From: Haemonchus contortus
Lineage: Eukaryota; Nematoda; Chromadorea; Rhabditida; Trichostrongylidae
Reading direction: 5' to 3'
Assembly (NCBI GenBank): GCA_000469685.2
Contig: LS997565.1
Span: 7,265,005 to 7,329,004, forward strand
Length of the DNA: 64,000 nucleotides
In this document: positions 45,801 to 56,804 of the stretch, piece by piece
How positions within the stretch are numbered: the first letter of the stretch is position 1
Layout: each line of letters starts with the position of its first letter
Translations under genes and position numbers: made by a program
The notes under the pieces: generated by a model
The model's database searches: none
Seen by the model: the letters and a program-made list of their open reading frames with translations, nothing else
What the model was told of the DNA's origin: nothing

Positions 45801-48800
45801 TAGTATGACAACTAGTAGTCCCTAAGACGTACCCAGAAAATCCGAGGAGCTTCTCGATTCAACCGTAACGGCTAGAGTTTCAGCAAGCCTACGATCGAAA
45901 ACGACTTATGGAATTGATACGTATGTCAATCAAAAACGACAATGGACAATTATCAAACGAATTGAAAATCGCCGTCGGTGCTATGGAAATAGCGGATAAA
46001 GTGGCCGAGGACGTTATGACGAAGCTAGCTGTAAGTTGGATAAACAAATCTTGCTTCAAGAAAGAATTAAAGGAAGTCTATTCTGTAGTTGTGAGAAATA
46101 GGGCTCAATAGAATAGCTTGGCCCAGAAAATTCTTTTTTCTCAAAATCGGACTTTCGCAAACGGATTCTCCTCTAGAACACTCCGCAAAAAAATTTCTGT
46201 GCTGTTCTCTGGAGTCTCATGAGTAACTCCTCAGGAGGGAAGGGAGCTCAGTAATTTCATCGTTTCGCAAAACCAACTTCGGAGGCAGTGGGAGAAAGCC
46301 TCGATCCTCACTATAATAATGCAGAGAGGAATCGTTCACGAACCATTCAGCTTCTATTTTAGGACGTGTTCATGATACCCGATACAACTGTACTGAACAC
46401 CAAGACAGTGGCGGAGATCGTTCGGATGGGCTACACTCGAATTCCAATCTACTCTGAGGGTGACAAAAACAATGTCACTGATATCTTGTTTGTTAAGGTA
46501 CTCACTATCTTACTGTTTGATAAGTCAAACTATGTGAAGCTTGGGAGGTAGAGACGCAAAAGACTCTGCAAACTTTTGTCGTCTGTCTCTGCCCTTCAAG
46601 AAATACGATATATGTTCAAATAGTTCCTCAAAATTGCCCTCTCAAGGATCTGGCCCTTCTGGATCCAGACGATAACTTCACAGTCAAGACAGTCTGTGGC
46701 TATCATCGCCATCCAGTCAAATTCGTCTTTAACGATACTCCTCTGAGCGTTCTTTTGGAGGCTTTCAAGAAGGTAAGGCTTGCATGCTTTTGCATGATGT
46801 GTGCAGTGAAGTGTTTGGCATCGGCTTTGAATTCCATCGCATGCTGGAGCCGTCTTAACAACATGCATTGTGCAGACCGGCTATTTCAAGGGCGAAGGAC
46901 ATTTGGCGATGGTGAAGAAGCTCGTCGGCGCCGAAGATCACGATCCATCGTATGAGCTGGTGGGCGTGGTCACTCTGGAAGACATCGTTGAAGAGATATT
47001 ACAGGTACCGTACATCGGTAGTATGATAAGGTTGGGTCCCAAGTGGAAGATATTGTGTTCAGGCAGAGATAAACGACGAGTTCGATGTGGTATCGGACAA
47101 TGTGAACAAGATCAAGCGAAAAAATCTTCAGGTAATCTATAAGGCCATCATCGCCGAAAAACTTCCAAATATAATTCGATATCGATATTTGATATTAACA
47201 CTAGTTGTTACTATTAATTATCATAAATTACTGTTTATTAATGTATATTTTGGGGCGCACTAATAGGCAAGGTATTAAACCATAAAAATTGTGATACCCT
47301 ATTAGCCTTTCACATGAAGCCTGAAAATGATATACCTTTTGGAAAAGAAGTAATCGTTCTAATCGGTAACTAAGTTCGCCAAGGTTCGATCCCATAGAGA
47401 TTTCAGCAATTCGTTGTTTTTTATTTATTGTTTTGTTTTAGCAACGTGACATGTCGAAGATGTTCGATAAGGAAGCACCACAGATACAAATTTCACTTCA
47501 AGTGAGTTTCAACAAATTTTCCCAGACAAAGTTCGATTCGAAGCGAGGTCGCTCAAGTCACAAACCTAGATTCATTAAAGATCTTCTAGATATTCCTTTT
47601 GCAGATTCAAATGGTTGCATTGCAATGGCTGGTTGCCAACGAAGAGGCATTCTCACCGACCTATGTCGACAAAAACGTTTTGGAGCGGCTCATCCGTAAC
47701 AGCGCCAGAAGGGTGGGTTTTGAGAGTTCATCCACATTTTGAAAGGAGCCATGAAAATGAATCGCGCTGTGTGCAAGTGAGGCTGTCAGTCCCAGACGAT
47801 CGAATATTTTCCAGTACTCATAAGATAGAGTTCACAATTTGTCGTGGTCATTTGAGATATCAAAAGCAACGGAGGCAATATAAAATTTTTTCCAACCCTC
47901 AGATTCAGTAAGCTTTGCGGTATCTGCAGGAGGGGATCAGTCAAATAGAAGGAGCACATGTGGAGCATCGTAATGGAAATGTTTAAAATCCAAAGGATCA
48001 TTTGTAAGCTCTCAAGCTCTAAGGGCAAGTATTAGGTTGAGTCATAAGTCCTCGGACAAAATGATAGTGATGGCTTCTAGCGATCATAACTCTTGAGAGA
48101 GGTGACGAAAATGAACGTGCGAGGCATTGTTAGATAGCGCATGGAAAGCTCTTCCGAACGCATACTGGAGAAAGCACCTAACTGTTTCCTTTCCACCAAC
48201 TATGCCTCATGATTTCAAGCCGTCGCAACTCCACATCCGCAACACCATCATATTTATTTTTTTATCTGGCCATGAACCCGCGGCAATCGAGAGAGGTATG
48301 AAGGGCGTTTACAAGCAGGAGGTGTACAATTTACAAGTTGCATCAGAAGTTCACATCGGGCGACTATTCCGTCGAAAATGAAGAAAATCCGGGACGCGCA
48401 ATGAAGTTGGATTTGAAGGTGCTGCGGAGCCAGGTGGAAGCCGATCCGTATCAAACTACTCGTGAACTGCCAGTCACCCTTGGGGAGTCAGTGCACAGTT
48501 CTTCGTGAATCGATGTCAATCGACAAGGTGCGAAAGCTCGGTCCATGGATGCCTCATGCTTTGAAGCAGTATGACCTAGACCGCCGCGACGACGTGGCAC
48601 TTTCTCTCCTCATGCTCAAGGGCACCACACGTGGCTCGAGTACCTAGTCACCAGGGGTGCGAAGTCGAACCTCTACTCTAACGTTCACCGGCGTGCTCAA
48701 TGGATTGACAGAGGTGCGCATGCAAAAGACTCCCCCAATCCCAACGTACACGCCAAGGAGGTTATGCTCTGATTCTGGTAGAGCGCTCTCCGTGTCGAAT

Positions 48801-50862
48801 AATGGGAGCTGCTAGACGAAGGATGCACATTGACCGCACACGTCTACATTACGCAACTGAGGAATTTGAAGGCGAATCCCGGAGCTACACGTCCACAGCA
48901 GCACAAAGTTCACTTCCAGCACGACAACGCTCGCCCTCACATTGCAAGAACGACCAAAACTGAACTGACGAATTTCGGCAGGACAAGTTTACCACACCAA
49001 TCATGTTCCTCAGACTTGGATCCCTTGGATTACCACCTTTTTCCCCATCTTCAACGTCATCTGGATGGTCAGGGCTTTCAAACCCGCGACGACATCAAAA
49101 TGGCACTGGTGCAGTTCTCCAAGGGCCAGCTCCCAGTGGTCTAAAGCAAGGGCATCTACGATTTGCCCAAGCAATGGCAGAAAACCATCGATGCCAATGG
49201 GGCATATTTCAAATGATTCGCTATTGTCGTTTAAAAATTGTGAGATGAATATTAACATTGCCAATTTGTCCGAGGACTTATGACTCAACCTAATAGAATC
49301 AAAGTAAACATGACTGAGTTCGGGTCGAAGTGTGCTGGCCCGTGGGGGGTGGTAAGGGGGAGATGTTTCCGTGGACCGAAAAGTGTTTCCACAAATGCTG
49401 CAGAAGATACCCCAGTAGGTGGATTAGACGATAGTGGCGCTCCATGCGGAACATGATTCTCGCTCAGTGTAATAACGGTGCTTAACATCCTGTTTCAGGT
49501 GGACATTTCTGCTCTGATGGCGATGTCTCACAGTGCAGTGAATGTACCAAAAGTCGCAAAACTCTACACCAAAGATGAGATGAGCGATCGATTCGTATTG
49601 ATTCTGGAGGGACGGGTACAGGTAACAATCGGCCAGAGCGGTATGATGTTTGAAGCCGGCCCATGGCATTCGTTTGGCAGTGAAATACTGAAGAAACTCG
49701 TCCAAGGTGCTGCTACCCTCAGTCGTAGCACGTCAATTGTTGGTGAGTGGGGTCACTACCGTGGGATGCGGTAGAGTGTAGGTTCGAAGACGTGTATGTA
49801 TTCAGATACGACCGATTTGTCTTGCCGACGTCCTGATCTGATGTTTAAACCGGATTATTCGGTTGTTGTCAAGGAGGACTGTACATACTTGGATGTAAGC
49901 GTCGCTGCCTATATCAACGCATACAAATCGTCCCTAATGCAGCGGGAGAAAGGGTGAGTTTACTACAGATAGAAAAGGTGCAGGGTGTGGTAGCGGATAT
50001 TCGCCTTTGCCTTTTTGGTTTGCGTCGCGCGTTCGATTTTAGACTGTGAAGAGTTCTCTTTCCCATTTTAACTACCCGGTAACTTGTGGGAGTGTCTGAG
50101 CTAATGTATTACCCTAGGGCCCACAAACTATTCCTCTAAATTTGACTCCTCAGATTCGGATAGAAACACCGCATTGAAACCTCTATTCACACTCATTATA
50201 GCTAATCAATATATCGATTTTTTCAGCCGTGACGATGTTTCCTACGACGGTGGTCACCTTTCTTCTCGGTCACCTTCGCCAACACGACGGAAAAATACAA
50301 TTGCATCCCGGAAAGAAGTAGGAATCTTTCCTTGAACTCTTCATTCTTGGGTTCACTTTTTAAACACTTATAAAATATTTTATTTTTATTTTTTTTGACA
50401 CCCTACCCTACAATTTCCAACGCTTACGTTTTCCACCTTTGAGGTCAAAGCTCATTCTTCGTAATATATGGGAGGGGAAGGGATTTCTATGTTGTGCGTG
50501 GTGTTTTGTGACATTTTTACAAATCCTCAGTGATGTGTTTTTCCAGTCCGCTCCAATTCTTGATCCATCAGCTCTTCTGGTACCAGCTAGCGCTAGAACT
50601 TCTCTAATAGAAGCAAAAGAAGCCGTAAAACAGCTGAATGCTAAGGGAAATGGTATCGGGCCCGAGAATGAGGTGGGCTAGCGCTTTCACTCGTTCTTTG
50701 TTTTTTAAACTCATATTTGTTATTAATTCTTTTTCTACATTTTTTTCTCATTCAAGTTGTTTGTTTTAGCATTTTCCGCTTACCATTTTGAATTTTGAAT
50801 CCCCCCTATTTCAGGAGGAAATGAGTTTGTTACCCGTTGCGGATCGATCCGAAGCTGTATAA
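33809..50862 (+). CDS. cnnm: CNNM (cyclin M / ACDP) family divalent-cation transporter
   Basis: CNNM proteins handle Mg2+ and other divalent cations at the basolateral or intestinal membrane. Exons: 33809-33949, 43479-43582, 43914-44082, 44236-44337, 44431-44502, 44745-44904, 45074-45233, 45416-45533, 45884-46030, 46363-46497, 46647-46772, 46876-47004, 47063-47131, 47442-47501, 47605-47712, 49499-49742, 49806-49953, 50227-50317, 50547-50672, 50815-50862; all phases agree (818 aa). Signal peptide [20 protein letters not shown], extracellular domain to about residue 195 ([11 protein letters not shown]), DUF21 membrane domain about 197-342 ([38 protein letters not shown]), CBS pair about 343-521 ([34 protein letters not shown]), and a cyclic-nucleotide-binding-like domain about 545-730 ([20 protein letters not shown]). 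Intron 1 is 9.5 kb with a Tc1 element; intron 15 holds a mariner. The exon 1 assignment rests on phase, signal peptide and the SL-type acceptor, and is the least certain. Confidence 0.95.
37549..37586. repeat. Perfect 15-bp hairpin with 8-base loop
   Basis: CTAATTCACGGAGAG at 37549-37563 is the exact reverse complement of CTCTCCGTGAATTAG at 37572-37586, with the loop CTTGCTCC. A second AGCTTGCTCC follows at 37600-37610. It could be the tip of a small inverted-repeat element or a structured RNA. No tail of T residues follows that would suggest a terminator. Confidence 0.8.
37997..39562 (+). mobile_element. Tc1/mariner-superfamily (Tc1-type) transposon, 1566 bp, IR/DR ends
   Basis: The element is flanked by TA on both sides (37995-37996 and 39563-39564). 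It starts CAGTGCGTAACAAAAGTATG and ends with the reverse complement. Inverted repeats are long (about 200 bases, imperfect). Each contains the core motif GTAACAAAAGTATGTGGACA twice: outer left 38003-38022, inner left 38178-38197, inner right 39363-39382, outer right 39538-39556. This gives the IR/DR arrangement known from Tc3 and fish Tc1 elements, with two transposase-binding sites per end. It lies in the first intron of CNNM in the same orientation as the gene. Confidence 0.95.
38273..39331 (+). pseudogene. Tc1-type transposase, DDE, with one intron and a homopolymer frameshift
   Basis: Exon 1 is 38273-38692: [20 protein letters not shown], a paired-type helix-turn-helix with [18 protein letters not shown], a GRPRSLT AT-hook-like linker and a second HTH. 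A 65-base intron 38693-38757 (GTACAAC...CCGTTTAG) follows. Exon 2 starts VIFSDE with the first catalytic Asp; the second Asp is in [10 protein letters not shown] and the third acid is Glu in [10 protein letters not shown] run of eight A at 38773-38780 is one base too long: SDE and the following [13 protein letters not shown] lie in different frames, so the protein is broken at that point. The rest to TGA at 39331 is open. A copy without the extra A could be active; this one probably is not. The intron could alternatively be read-through sequence, but its frame shift and splice signals favour an intron. Confidence 0.92.
39600..39740 (+). repeat. tRNA-derived repeat (SINE-like)
   Basis: CTTGGTTGCCCTGGGCC (A-box-like region) and GGTTTGATTCCCGGG (B-box-like) are spaced about as in a tRNA gene, directly downstream of the Tc1 element. 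The piece CTGTCCGGTACAC recurs at 43746-43760 in the next intron of CNNM, suggesting a second copy there. Confidence 0.45.
48032..49293 (+). mobile_element. mariner transposon, 1262 bp, complete ends
   Basis: TTAGGTTGAGTCATAAGTCC (from 48032) and its reverse complement (to 49293) form at least 29-bp exact terminal inverted repeats, flanked by TA duplications (48030-48031 and 49294-49295). It lies in intron 15 of CNNM in gene orientation. The exact TIRs suggest a fairly recent insertion even though the transposase is broken. Confidence 0.96.
48120..49250 (+). pseudogene. mariner transposase remnant (DD34D type), disrupted
   Basis: Pieces of a mariner transposase appear in order but in different frames: helix-turn-helix region ([26 protein letters not shown]), the [13 protein letters not shown] linker, then [15 protein letters not shown] with the second catalytic Asp, and [19 protein letters not shown] with the third Asp, 34-residue type, followed by [16 protein letters not shown]. 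Frame changes and stops (about 48380, 48510, 48770, 48800) prevent a full protein. Mariner proteins are usually about 345 aa, so nearly the full length is represented. Confidence 0.93.
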
Positions 50863-51231
50863 TATAAAGGCATTTAAATGGTCACTTAATTATATACGGG
50901 TTATCGTTCAGTAATTACTATGCTAATATATAAAGTACGCAGTTTTCCGATTCAGGAGTCGCTCTGATTCTCTTCGTAGAGGATAGGAGCGACCGTATTT
51001 GTTGATCTCATTGTTAGTTTGTGAACTGTTTCATCGTTCCATTGTCTAATTGTTATTTAAAAAGATTATTTAGTGCCTTATTGTTCCTTGCAATACGATA
51101 GATTGCGGTGTTGATAAGATTCCTCTTATCACTGTGTTTGGTATCATTTGTATAGTTTTGTGATGCAACCTGTTGTCTGATCCCAAAAGATCCATTAAGT
51201 TGAGATAATTTATATTGAACAACTGATATTT

Positions 51232-51240
51232 AATAAATTT
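51232..51240 (+). terminator. Possible CNNM polyadenylation signal
   Basis: TAATAAAT about 370 bases after the CNNM stop, just before the Penelope-like element. Earlier weaker variants (TATAAA near 50930) are alternatives. Confidence 0.4.
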
Positions 51241-51710
51241 TTTCAATATTCGTCTATGTTGTTATGTGCTTGAAGTTTTCTATTGGTAGAACACATGCAG
51301 TTCACTTGAAATTGATAATTTTGCTTCTGCCACGAGGTTGTTAGGTGGGAATCTTTATTCAGGCCAACGTTTTAACGGACTCGTCGTTCTCAAAGATCTG
51401 AAAATGGTCCGAAGCTTTGATTGCACACTACCCCACCAAGCGCTTCCTCCCCTCTAGCATTTCTGACCTTTTATCAGGAATGCACGAAAAATGCCCAAAA
51501 TTCAAGAGATAAGCTCTTCTCACTTCCACCGCGAAGTGTAGCGCTACGCTACACGGTTAGTGCCTTAGTAGCGAATTATCTTACCTCGCTGTCCTCATGC
51601 AATAATATTATTACTGCGGATCAGCACGTTTGCAGATTATGGAACTAACTCGAAGTGTTGCATAAATGGCAAGAGATCATTTGTGATTGTGACACAATCA
51701 TTTCGGCTGT

Positions 51711-53340
51711 TCATATCTGGATTTCTAGCTGAATACAAAACGCTTCCAACACTTTCCTCGACGATATCTCCTCCTCGTGAGCCAATATCGTACACCTGAT
51801 ATTGAAATCATTGCCACCATGCTGTTCCACTCTGTGCTTCCCCAACGGAGTTAACACATTACTGCACCGTTTACCAGTAAGATGCTCGTTGATTCGTACT
51901 GATAAAACTCTTCCAGTTTCCCCTATGTAGCTTGAATGACATGTCTCACATTGAATCTGATAAAGTACGCCTATAGAAGCGCAATCTCCATCCTTCCCGT
52001 TTGGACATGTAACGCAACCCACTGTCAAGCACTGCCTATCATAGAGCCTGTTCCTCACAAGTTGGCGTTTGATGTTATTAGGTGAAATGTTAACTAGAAT
52101 ACCGTCATCGCTCAATTGCGCTCGAGCAATACACCGTTGTATTGCAGCAGATACCTTGTCAGAGATGAACGTTAGACATAGAGGAAGCTTGTTTTTGCGC
52201 GAAGTGTTTTCCTGTCAACGTGGAATCTTCCAGTGTTATAATGTGGTAATGTGACTGTGGTTATAGCAATTCGAACGAGCTATACCCGAAGCTAATCGTC
52301 CTGGTTCTTCACGTTCGATCGTACGGTTCACTGCACATGCACGTAGCTGTCCTGTACTTATCCCTGATAACAGCGCGTTTAATAGCGGATGGATGTGCAG
52401 ATTTAGCGTAAATCAAGATGTTCTTCGAGCTTCTTTTTCGGTACCACTTGACGTGTACGATTCCGCCCGACACTTTGATTTGAGTGTTGAGATAAGGGAG
52501 CCAACCATCCTTTGGTATCTCCCGTGTGAGTCTGATGTACGGTGACTGCTCATTCATTATAAGGAAACACTCATCCATTCGGACTGTGTGGAAATCACAA
52601 TCCAGCAGTCATCTATATATCTACAGTACATCAACGGTAAGTGTGCCAATACTGGTTCTTCAATTCTGCTCATGAAGCAGATTGCCAGTATGGGAGCTAA
52701 TCGTTGACCCATGGCCAAACCTCTAATTTGAGCATAATAAGAACCTGACCATTTGAAGATGTTACAACCAAGACATTCCTTGATGAGAGTCATGGTACGC
52801 GCTTCACCGAGACCAAAAGTCTCAATAGTCCTACCGTGTCTATCCAACATTTCAGATAGCGCTTGTAGAGCTTGTTCATTTTGGACGTACGTATAAAGCG
52901 AGGTGACGTCAAATGACTATTACGCAACATGAACCGAGGCGTAAGTTCCGCAGTTTTTCAAAGATTTGGTTCATGTTGGACAGGTGTGAGGGGACCTTGG
53001 TCAACAATTGGCCCACAATACAGTTTAAAAACCATGAAATTCGATCGGTTGGTCCACCCACGCAACTGATAATAGGTCTTATTTTGAAAGTGTCCGCGGA
53101 TGTTGACATTAACTCGTTAGGTTCAAGTTTGTGGGTCTTCACCAAGCTGTAAAAAACAGGACAACTTGGAGAGTCGAGCCTGAGTCTGCAAAGGAACTTC
53201 TCATCAAGACCTGCAGAGTTGCCTTCTGTCATCCAGATATGGTTGAGACGCTTGCATTGTGATGAGAAATCCTTAGCTGTTACACGACGGTATGTGGTTT
53301 CATCCCGCAGGTGATTCATTCTGTTCGAGCGCAATTGAGC
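51711..53340 (-). pseudogene. Penelope-type reverse transcriptase / GIY-YIG endonuclease, with frameshifts
   Basis: Order on the minus strand: an RT N-terminal part (CPVFYSLVKTHKLEPNEL, FKIRPIISCVGGPTDRISWF), then YTYVQNEQALQAL, GLAMGQRLAPILA and YCRYIDDCWIV with the catalytic YIDD, then GWLPYLNTQIKVSGG and WYRKRSSKN, then a Cys-containing linker (CVTCPNGKDGDC) and the GIY-YIG nuclease (GVLYQIQCETCHSSYIGETG, RINEHLTGKR). These pieces fall in different frames, with breaks near 52915, 52575 and 52310, so the protein is not intact. The combination of RT and C-terminal GIY-YIG is unique to canonical Penelope elements; nematode members are known. Confidence 0.93.
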
Positions 53341-53750
53341 GATGATGGTATTCCACTTAACATTCCACCGAATACGTCAAACGCCAACTTGTGAGGAACA
53401 GACTCTATGATAAGCAGTGCTTGACAGAGGGTTGCGTTACATGTCCAAACGGGAAAAGTGGAGATTGCGCTTCTGCAGGCGTAATTTATCAGGTTCAATG
53501 TGAGGCATGTAATTCAAGCTACATAGGGGAAACTGGAAGAGTTTTATCAGTACGAATCAACGAGCATCTTACTGGTAAACGGTGCAGTAATGTTTAAACT
53601 CCGTTGGGGAAGCACAGAGTGGAACAGCATGGTGGCGATGATTTCAATATCAGGTGTACGATATTGGCTCACGAGGAGGAGATATCGTCGAGGAAAGTGT
53701 TGGAAGCGTTTTGTATTCAGCTAGAAATCCAGATATGAACAGCCGAAATG
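53340..53750 (+). pseudogene. Second GIY-YIG nuclease copy of the Penelope-like element
   Basis: This plus-strand copy reads NRLYDKQCLTEGCVTCPNGK, then GVIYQVQCEACNSSYIGETG and RINEHLTGKRCSNV, then a stop (TAA at 53596-53598) where the other copy has GTG TTA. After it the frame continues TPLGKHRVEQHGG to FCIQLEIQI. It lacks the whole reverse transcriptase and is dead. Confidence 0.9.
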
Positions 53751-54519
53751 AGTGTGTCACAATCACAAATGATCTCTTGCCATTTATGCAACACTTCGAG
53801 TTAGTTCCATAATCTGCAAACGTGCTGATCCGCAGTAATAATATTATTGCATGAGGACAGCGAGGTAAGATAATTCGCTACTAAGGCACTAACCGTGTAG
53901 CGTAGCGCTACACTTCGCGGTGGAAGTGAGGTGAGCTTATCTCTTGAATTTTGGGCACTTTTCGTGCATTCCTGATAAAAGGTCAGAAATGCTAGAGCGG
54001 AGGAGGCGCTTGGGGGGGGGGTAGTGTGCAATCAAAAGCTTCGAATCATTCTCAACCCTTCGAAAACGACGAGTCCGTCGAAACGATGGCCAGAATAAAG
54101 ATTCCCACCTAACAACATCGTGGCAGAAGCAAAATTATCAATCTCAAGTTCAACAGAAATGCCAAGGTTTCAAGATGAGAGAACATGGAATTTACATGCA
54201 GTTCACTATGCGTGATCGGACGACAGCCGCTCCGACGCTTTTTCCTAATCAAAGAATCAGATGAGGTTACAAAATTCGAAAAGATACTGTCAAGAAACAA
54301 AGTTGAACGATGGAAAGGTTTATTTATACCGATGAAATAATTAATGGTAAAATGAGGTCGTTCGTAAAAAATGGCGCGTTGAATTTGTCCATTTATTTCT
54401 CTCTTACTACACGTGATTCTTCAAAACAGCTTCGTCTATTAGAAAGGGATTTTTATTGCGCATCTTCTGATATATTTTTGTTTATGTCTACTTTGTTCTT
54501 TTTTGAAGACAAATGTTTA

Positions 54520-55253
54520 GGAAATGCCCGACCCAAAATTCTATTTGCGAGCTTGCATGTGGTACGACATCAGACATGGGAAATTGGATGCTGGAACACA
54601 TTATCTGAGGTATCTGGCGAAGAGGCCCTGTCAGGAAGCCAATGTTGACAATGCTTCCAGCGTTGCAAAAACGGTAATGAAAGGTTAGAGGACGAAGAAC
54701 ATGGAAGTCGGCCTCAAGTCGCCGATAACCAAGTGTTAAAGTCATCGAATTGGATCCACGCCAAACTACTCGAGAACAGGCAACACATTCTGGCTGCTCA
54801 AACTCTACCATCCATGAACATGTGCTGACAATTGGCAAGGCGAACTGGTGCGGAGAATGGGTATCGCACCGTCGCGTCGCTGGTCGGGTCGCGGGTGTGG
54901 ATCGCGAAAACCGTTTTGGAAAAAATTGAAGAATGGGGGCTGGGAAGTCCTCGATCATCCGCCATACAGCCCAGACCTGGCACCACCCGATGACCATCTG
55001 TTTAGGTCGATGCAACACTTCCTGCCCGAGAAAAAGTCTCAAAAACCGCGAAGAAGTCCAACTTTGTTTGTCCAATTACTTTGAGTCGCAGCCGGCCGAG
55101 TTCTTCAGAAGAGCAATCCATTCTTTGCGTAAACGCTGGCAACAAGTCCTTGTAGTAATGGAGATCCTCTCTTGAGTTGACCTTGTTTAGTTTCGTTTTT
55201 ATAATAGAAGTAATTTTTAAGCTCGAAGGGGCATTTCTTCCCGAGCAACCTAA
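54520..55253 (+). mobile_element. Decayed mariner, 5'-truncated
   Basis: Fragments of mariner transposase: FQRCKNGNERLEDEEHGSRP, then DPRQTTREQATHSGCSNST and IHEHVLTIGKANW in another frame, then WEVLDHPPYSPDLAP and DDHLFRSMQHFL in a third frame, and PAEFFRRAIHSLRKRWQQV at the end. The right end CCGAGCAACCTAA|TA (to 55253) is a mariner terminus with a TA. No matching left terminus was found, so the left boundary is approximate. Many stops and frame changes. Confidence 0.85.
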
Positions 55254-56804
55254 TAAATGGAGTCAAATGTTGATAATAAGAGATATCAAATAATGTTAAT
55301 AAGTGATGTCAATCCAGTCAACAAGACTGAATGGCATTGAATAGTCCTGAACCATTTTTAGACCATGGGAGGAGTGCTCTGAGAATACGAAAGCGATATC
55401 ACCTTCTACGAAAGGATGAAGTTTCCTATGGACCTCTGACAGACATTCGAAGCTAATTTCCAAGGTGAATTACTGACGCATCTTATTACAATCTACCCAC
55501 TGGAATTTAATCAAAATAGATTTGATTCCTGATGACGCATTCCAGAAGAGTTAATCACACCAAAGAGGCCATAATTAGCCAATATTGGCCATTGACAGAA
55601 CAAACTTCTGAATTGAATAATGTGTAGGTGGCCTTTTTATTTTCCCAGCCGAACATCCTACTTACTATAAAGCGCTTCGTGTCGTCCTGTCTGTCGTTCT
55701 GTATGGCGTCTATCTGTCGTCTGTCGTTATGTATGTCTGTCACGGAAATACTTAGCTCTTTCAGATCTGCCTGGAGACATCGGGTTAAGCGTGGGATGGG
55801 TGGGCCATGTCTCAAGAAGTACAAAGCACACAGCAGCTTGGCGGAGCCCCGCCCACTGTAGACGTGGCGTGCATAGAATTGAGCTGTGCTAAGGACCATG
55901 ATTTCAAATTCAGCCACAAGACAGCTTCAAAACTGGGGAGTAAAGGTGGCTAGAGGTGTGCATTGGTAAGCTAGATCGAACTGGGGAGATCCACCCCCGA
56001 TGGGCTCTTCAAAAATGCAATGCTTTATGAAACATTTTGAAAAATCATGACCCTGTCCCCATGGACCTAGAAAGTTTAAAATCGAAAGGAGTATAGGCGG
56101 CGTGAAGAGAACACTCATGGTGGTTAGCAATCGGACTCCGCCCGCAAGAAGCGGAGTTTGTGTGACTAACATAAAGTTGGACCTAGGGCGCTCAAATTTG
56201 GTAGGAGGGCAGGCGGCACGATAGGAACACTTATGCTGGGCGGCAGGAATGGACCTGCCCACATTGGCCCACTGAGGGCACGATTTGAATCTAAATTCAT
56301 AGTTCCTTTTTCCGTGGACTTAAAGCGCTCAAATTTGATGGTTGATGCAGGCCGCCGACTGGTGCTCTATTTAATAAGGGCTCTGCGTGTCTCATCTTCT
56401 AGGTTAATTCGAGTACTGACGCATTTGAATAATTATTAGGTCTTTGAATCTTTTGATGTTAATCGCTTCCATCTGCAGCATGCGTCCTCTCGAATTCCAT
56501 TCAAATCGTAGTGGCGTATTGGATGCTTGTGTGGCCTATACAATGGCTTGCAGTGGGCAGCTCATGTACAAGTCAATGCTTTCCTCCTCCAAGACGAGTT
56601 TGGTACAAATTGGCCCACCCAGAACGGATAAATGGCTGAGTTGTCCTCCTGCCCTGTCCTACCGAGTCGGGTTTCGAACCGTGACCATGCATAAGAGAAA
56701 GGGTGCCACTTGCCACTACACCACTTCCGTCCCTGAATAAGTATTACTTTCGAAAAAACTGCATATTCTACATAAGAGAAGATTCTCTTCTGCTCGATAT
56801 CAGA
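55254..56804. other. Spacer upstream of the astacin gene
   Basis: No coding exon supported. It contains a GC-richer stretch (55900-56440) with overlapping open frames on both strands and no recognised product, and a tRNA-like repeat at 56500-56740. Confidence 0.4.
56500..56740 (-). repeat. tRNA-derived SINE-like repeat
   Basis: On the minus strand 56735-56640 reads GTAGTGGCAAGTGGC (A-box-like) and then GGTTCGAAACCC (B box), followed by a non-tRNA body. The same pattern appears at 22850-22925. It lies about 70 bases before the astacin start codon and may contribute to its 5' flank. Confidence 0.55.

Larger units (their letters stand above)
51290..54155 (-). mobile_element. Penelope-like element with a second, truncated, inverted copy
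   Basis: A minus-strand Penelope-like retroelement (RT plus GIY-YIG nuclease) occupies 51290-53350. Its 3' portion (GIY-YIG plus about 400 bases of flank) is repeated in inverted orientation at 53340-54155. Bases 51290-52100 and 53340-54155 are reverse complements with scattered differences. Partial, inverted or tandem extra copies (pLTR-like) are typical of Penelope elements. The two copies carry different mutations, so they have diverged since they arose or derive from different parents. Confidence 0.9.

Noticed and set aside
46596..46868. Minus-strand 90-codon frame
   Set aside because: It is antisense to CNNM exon 11 and its intron.
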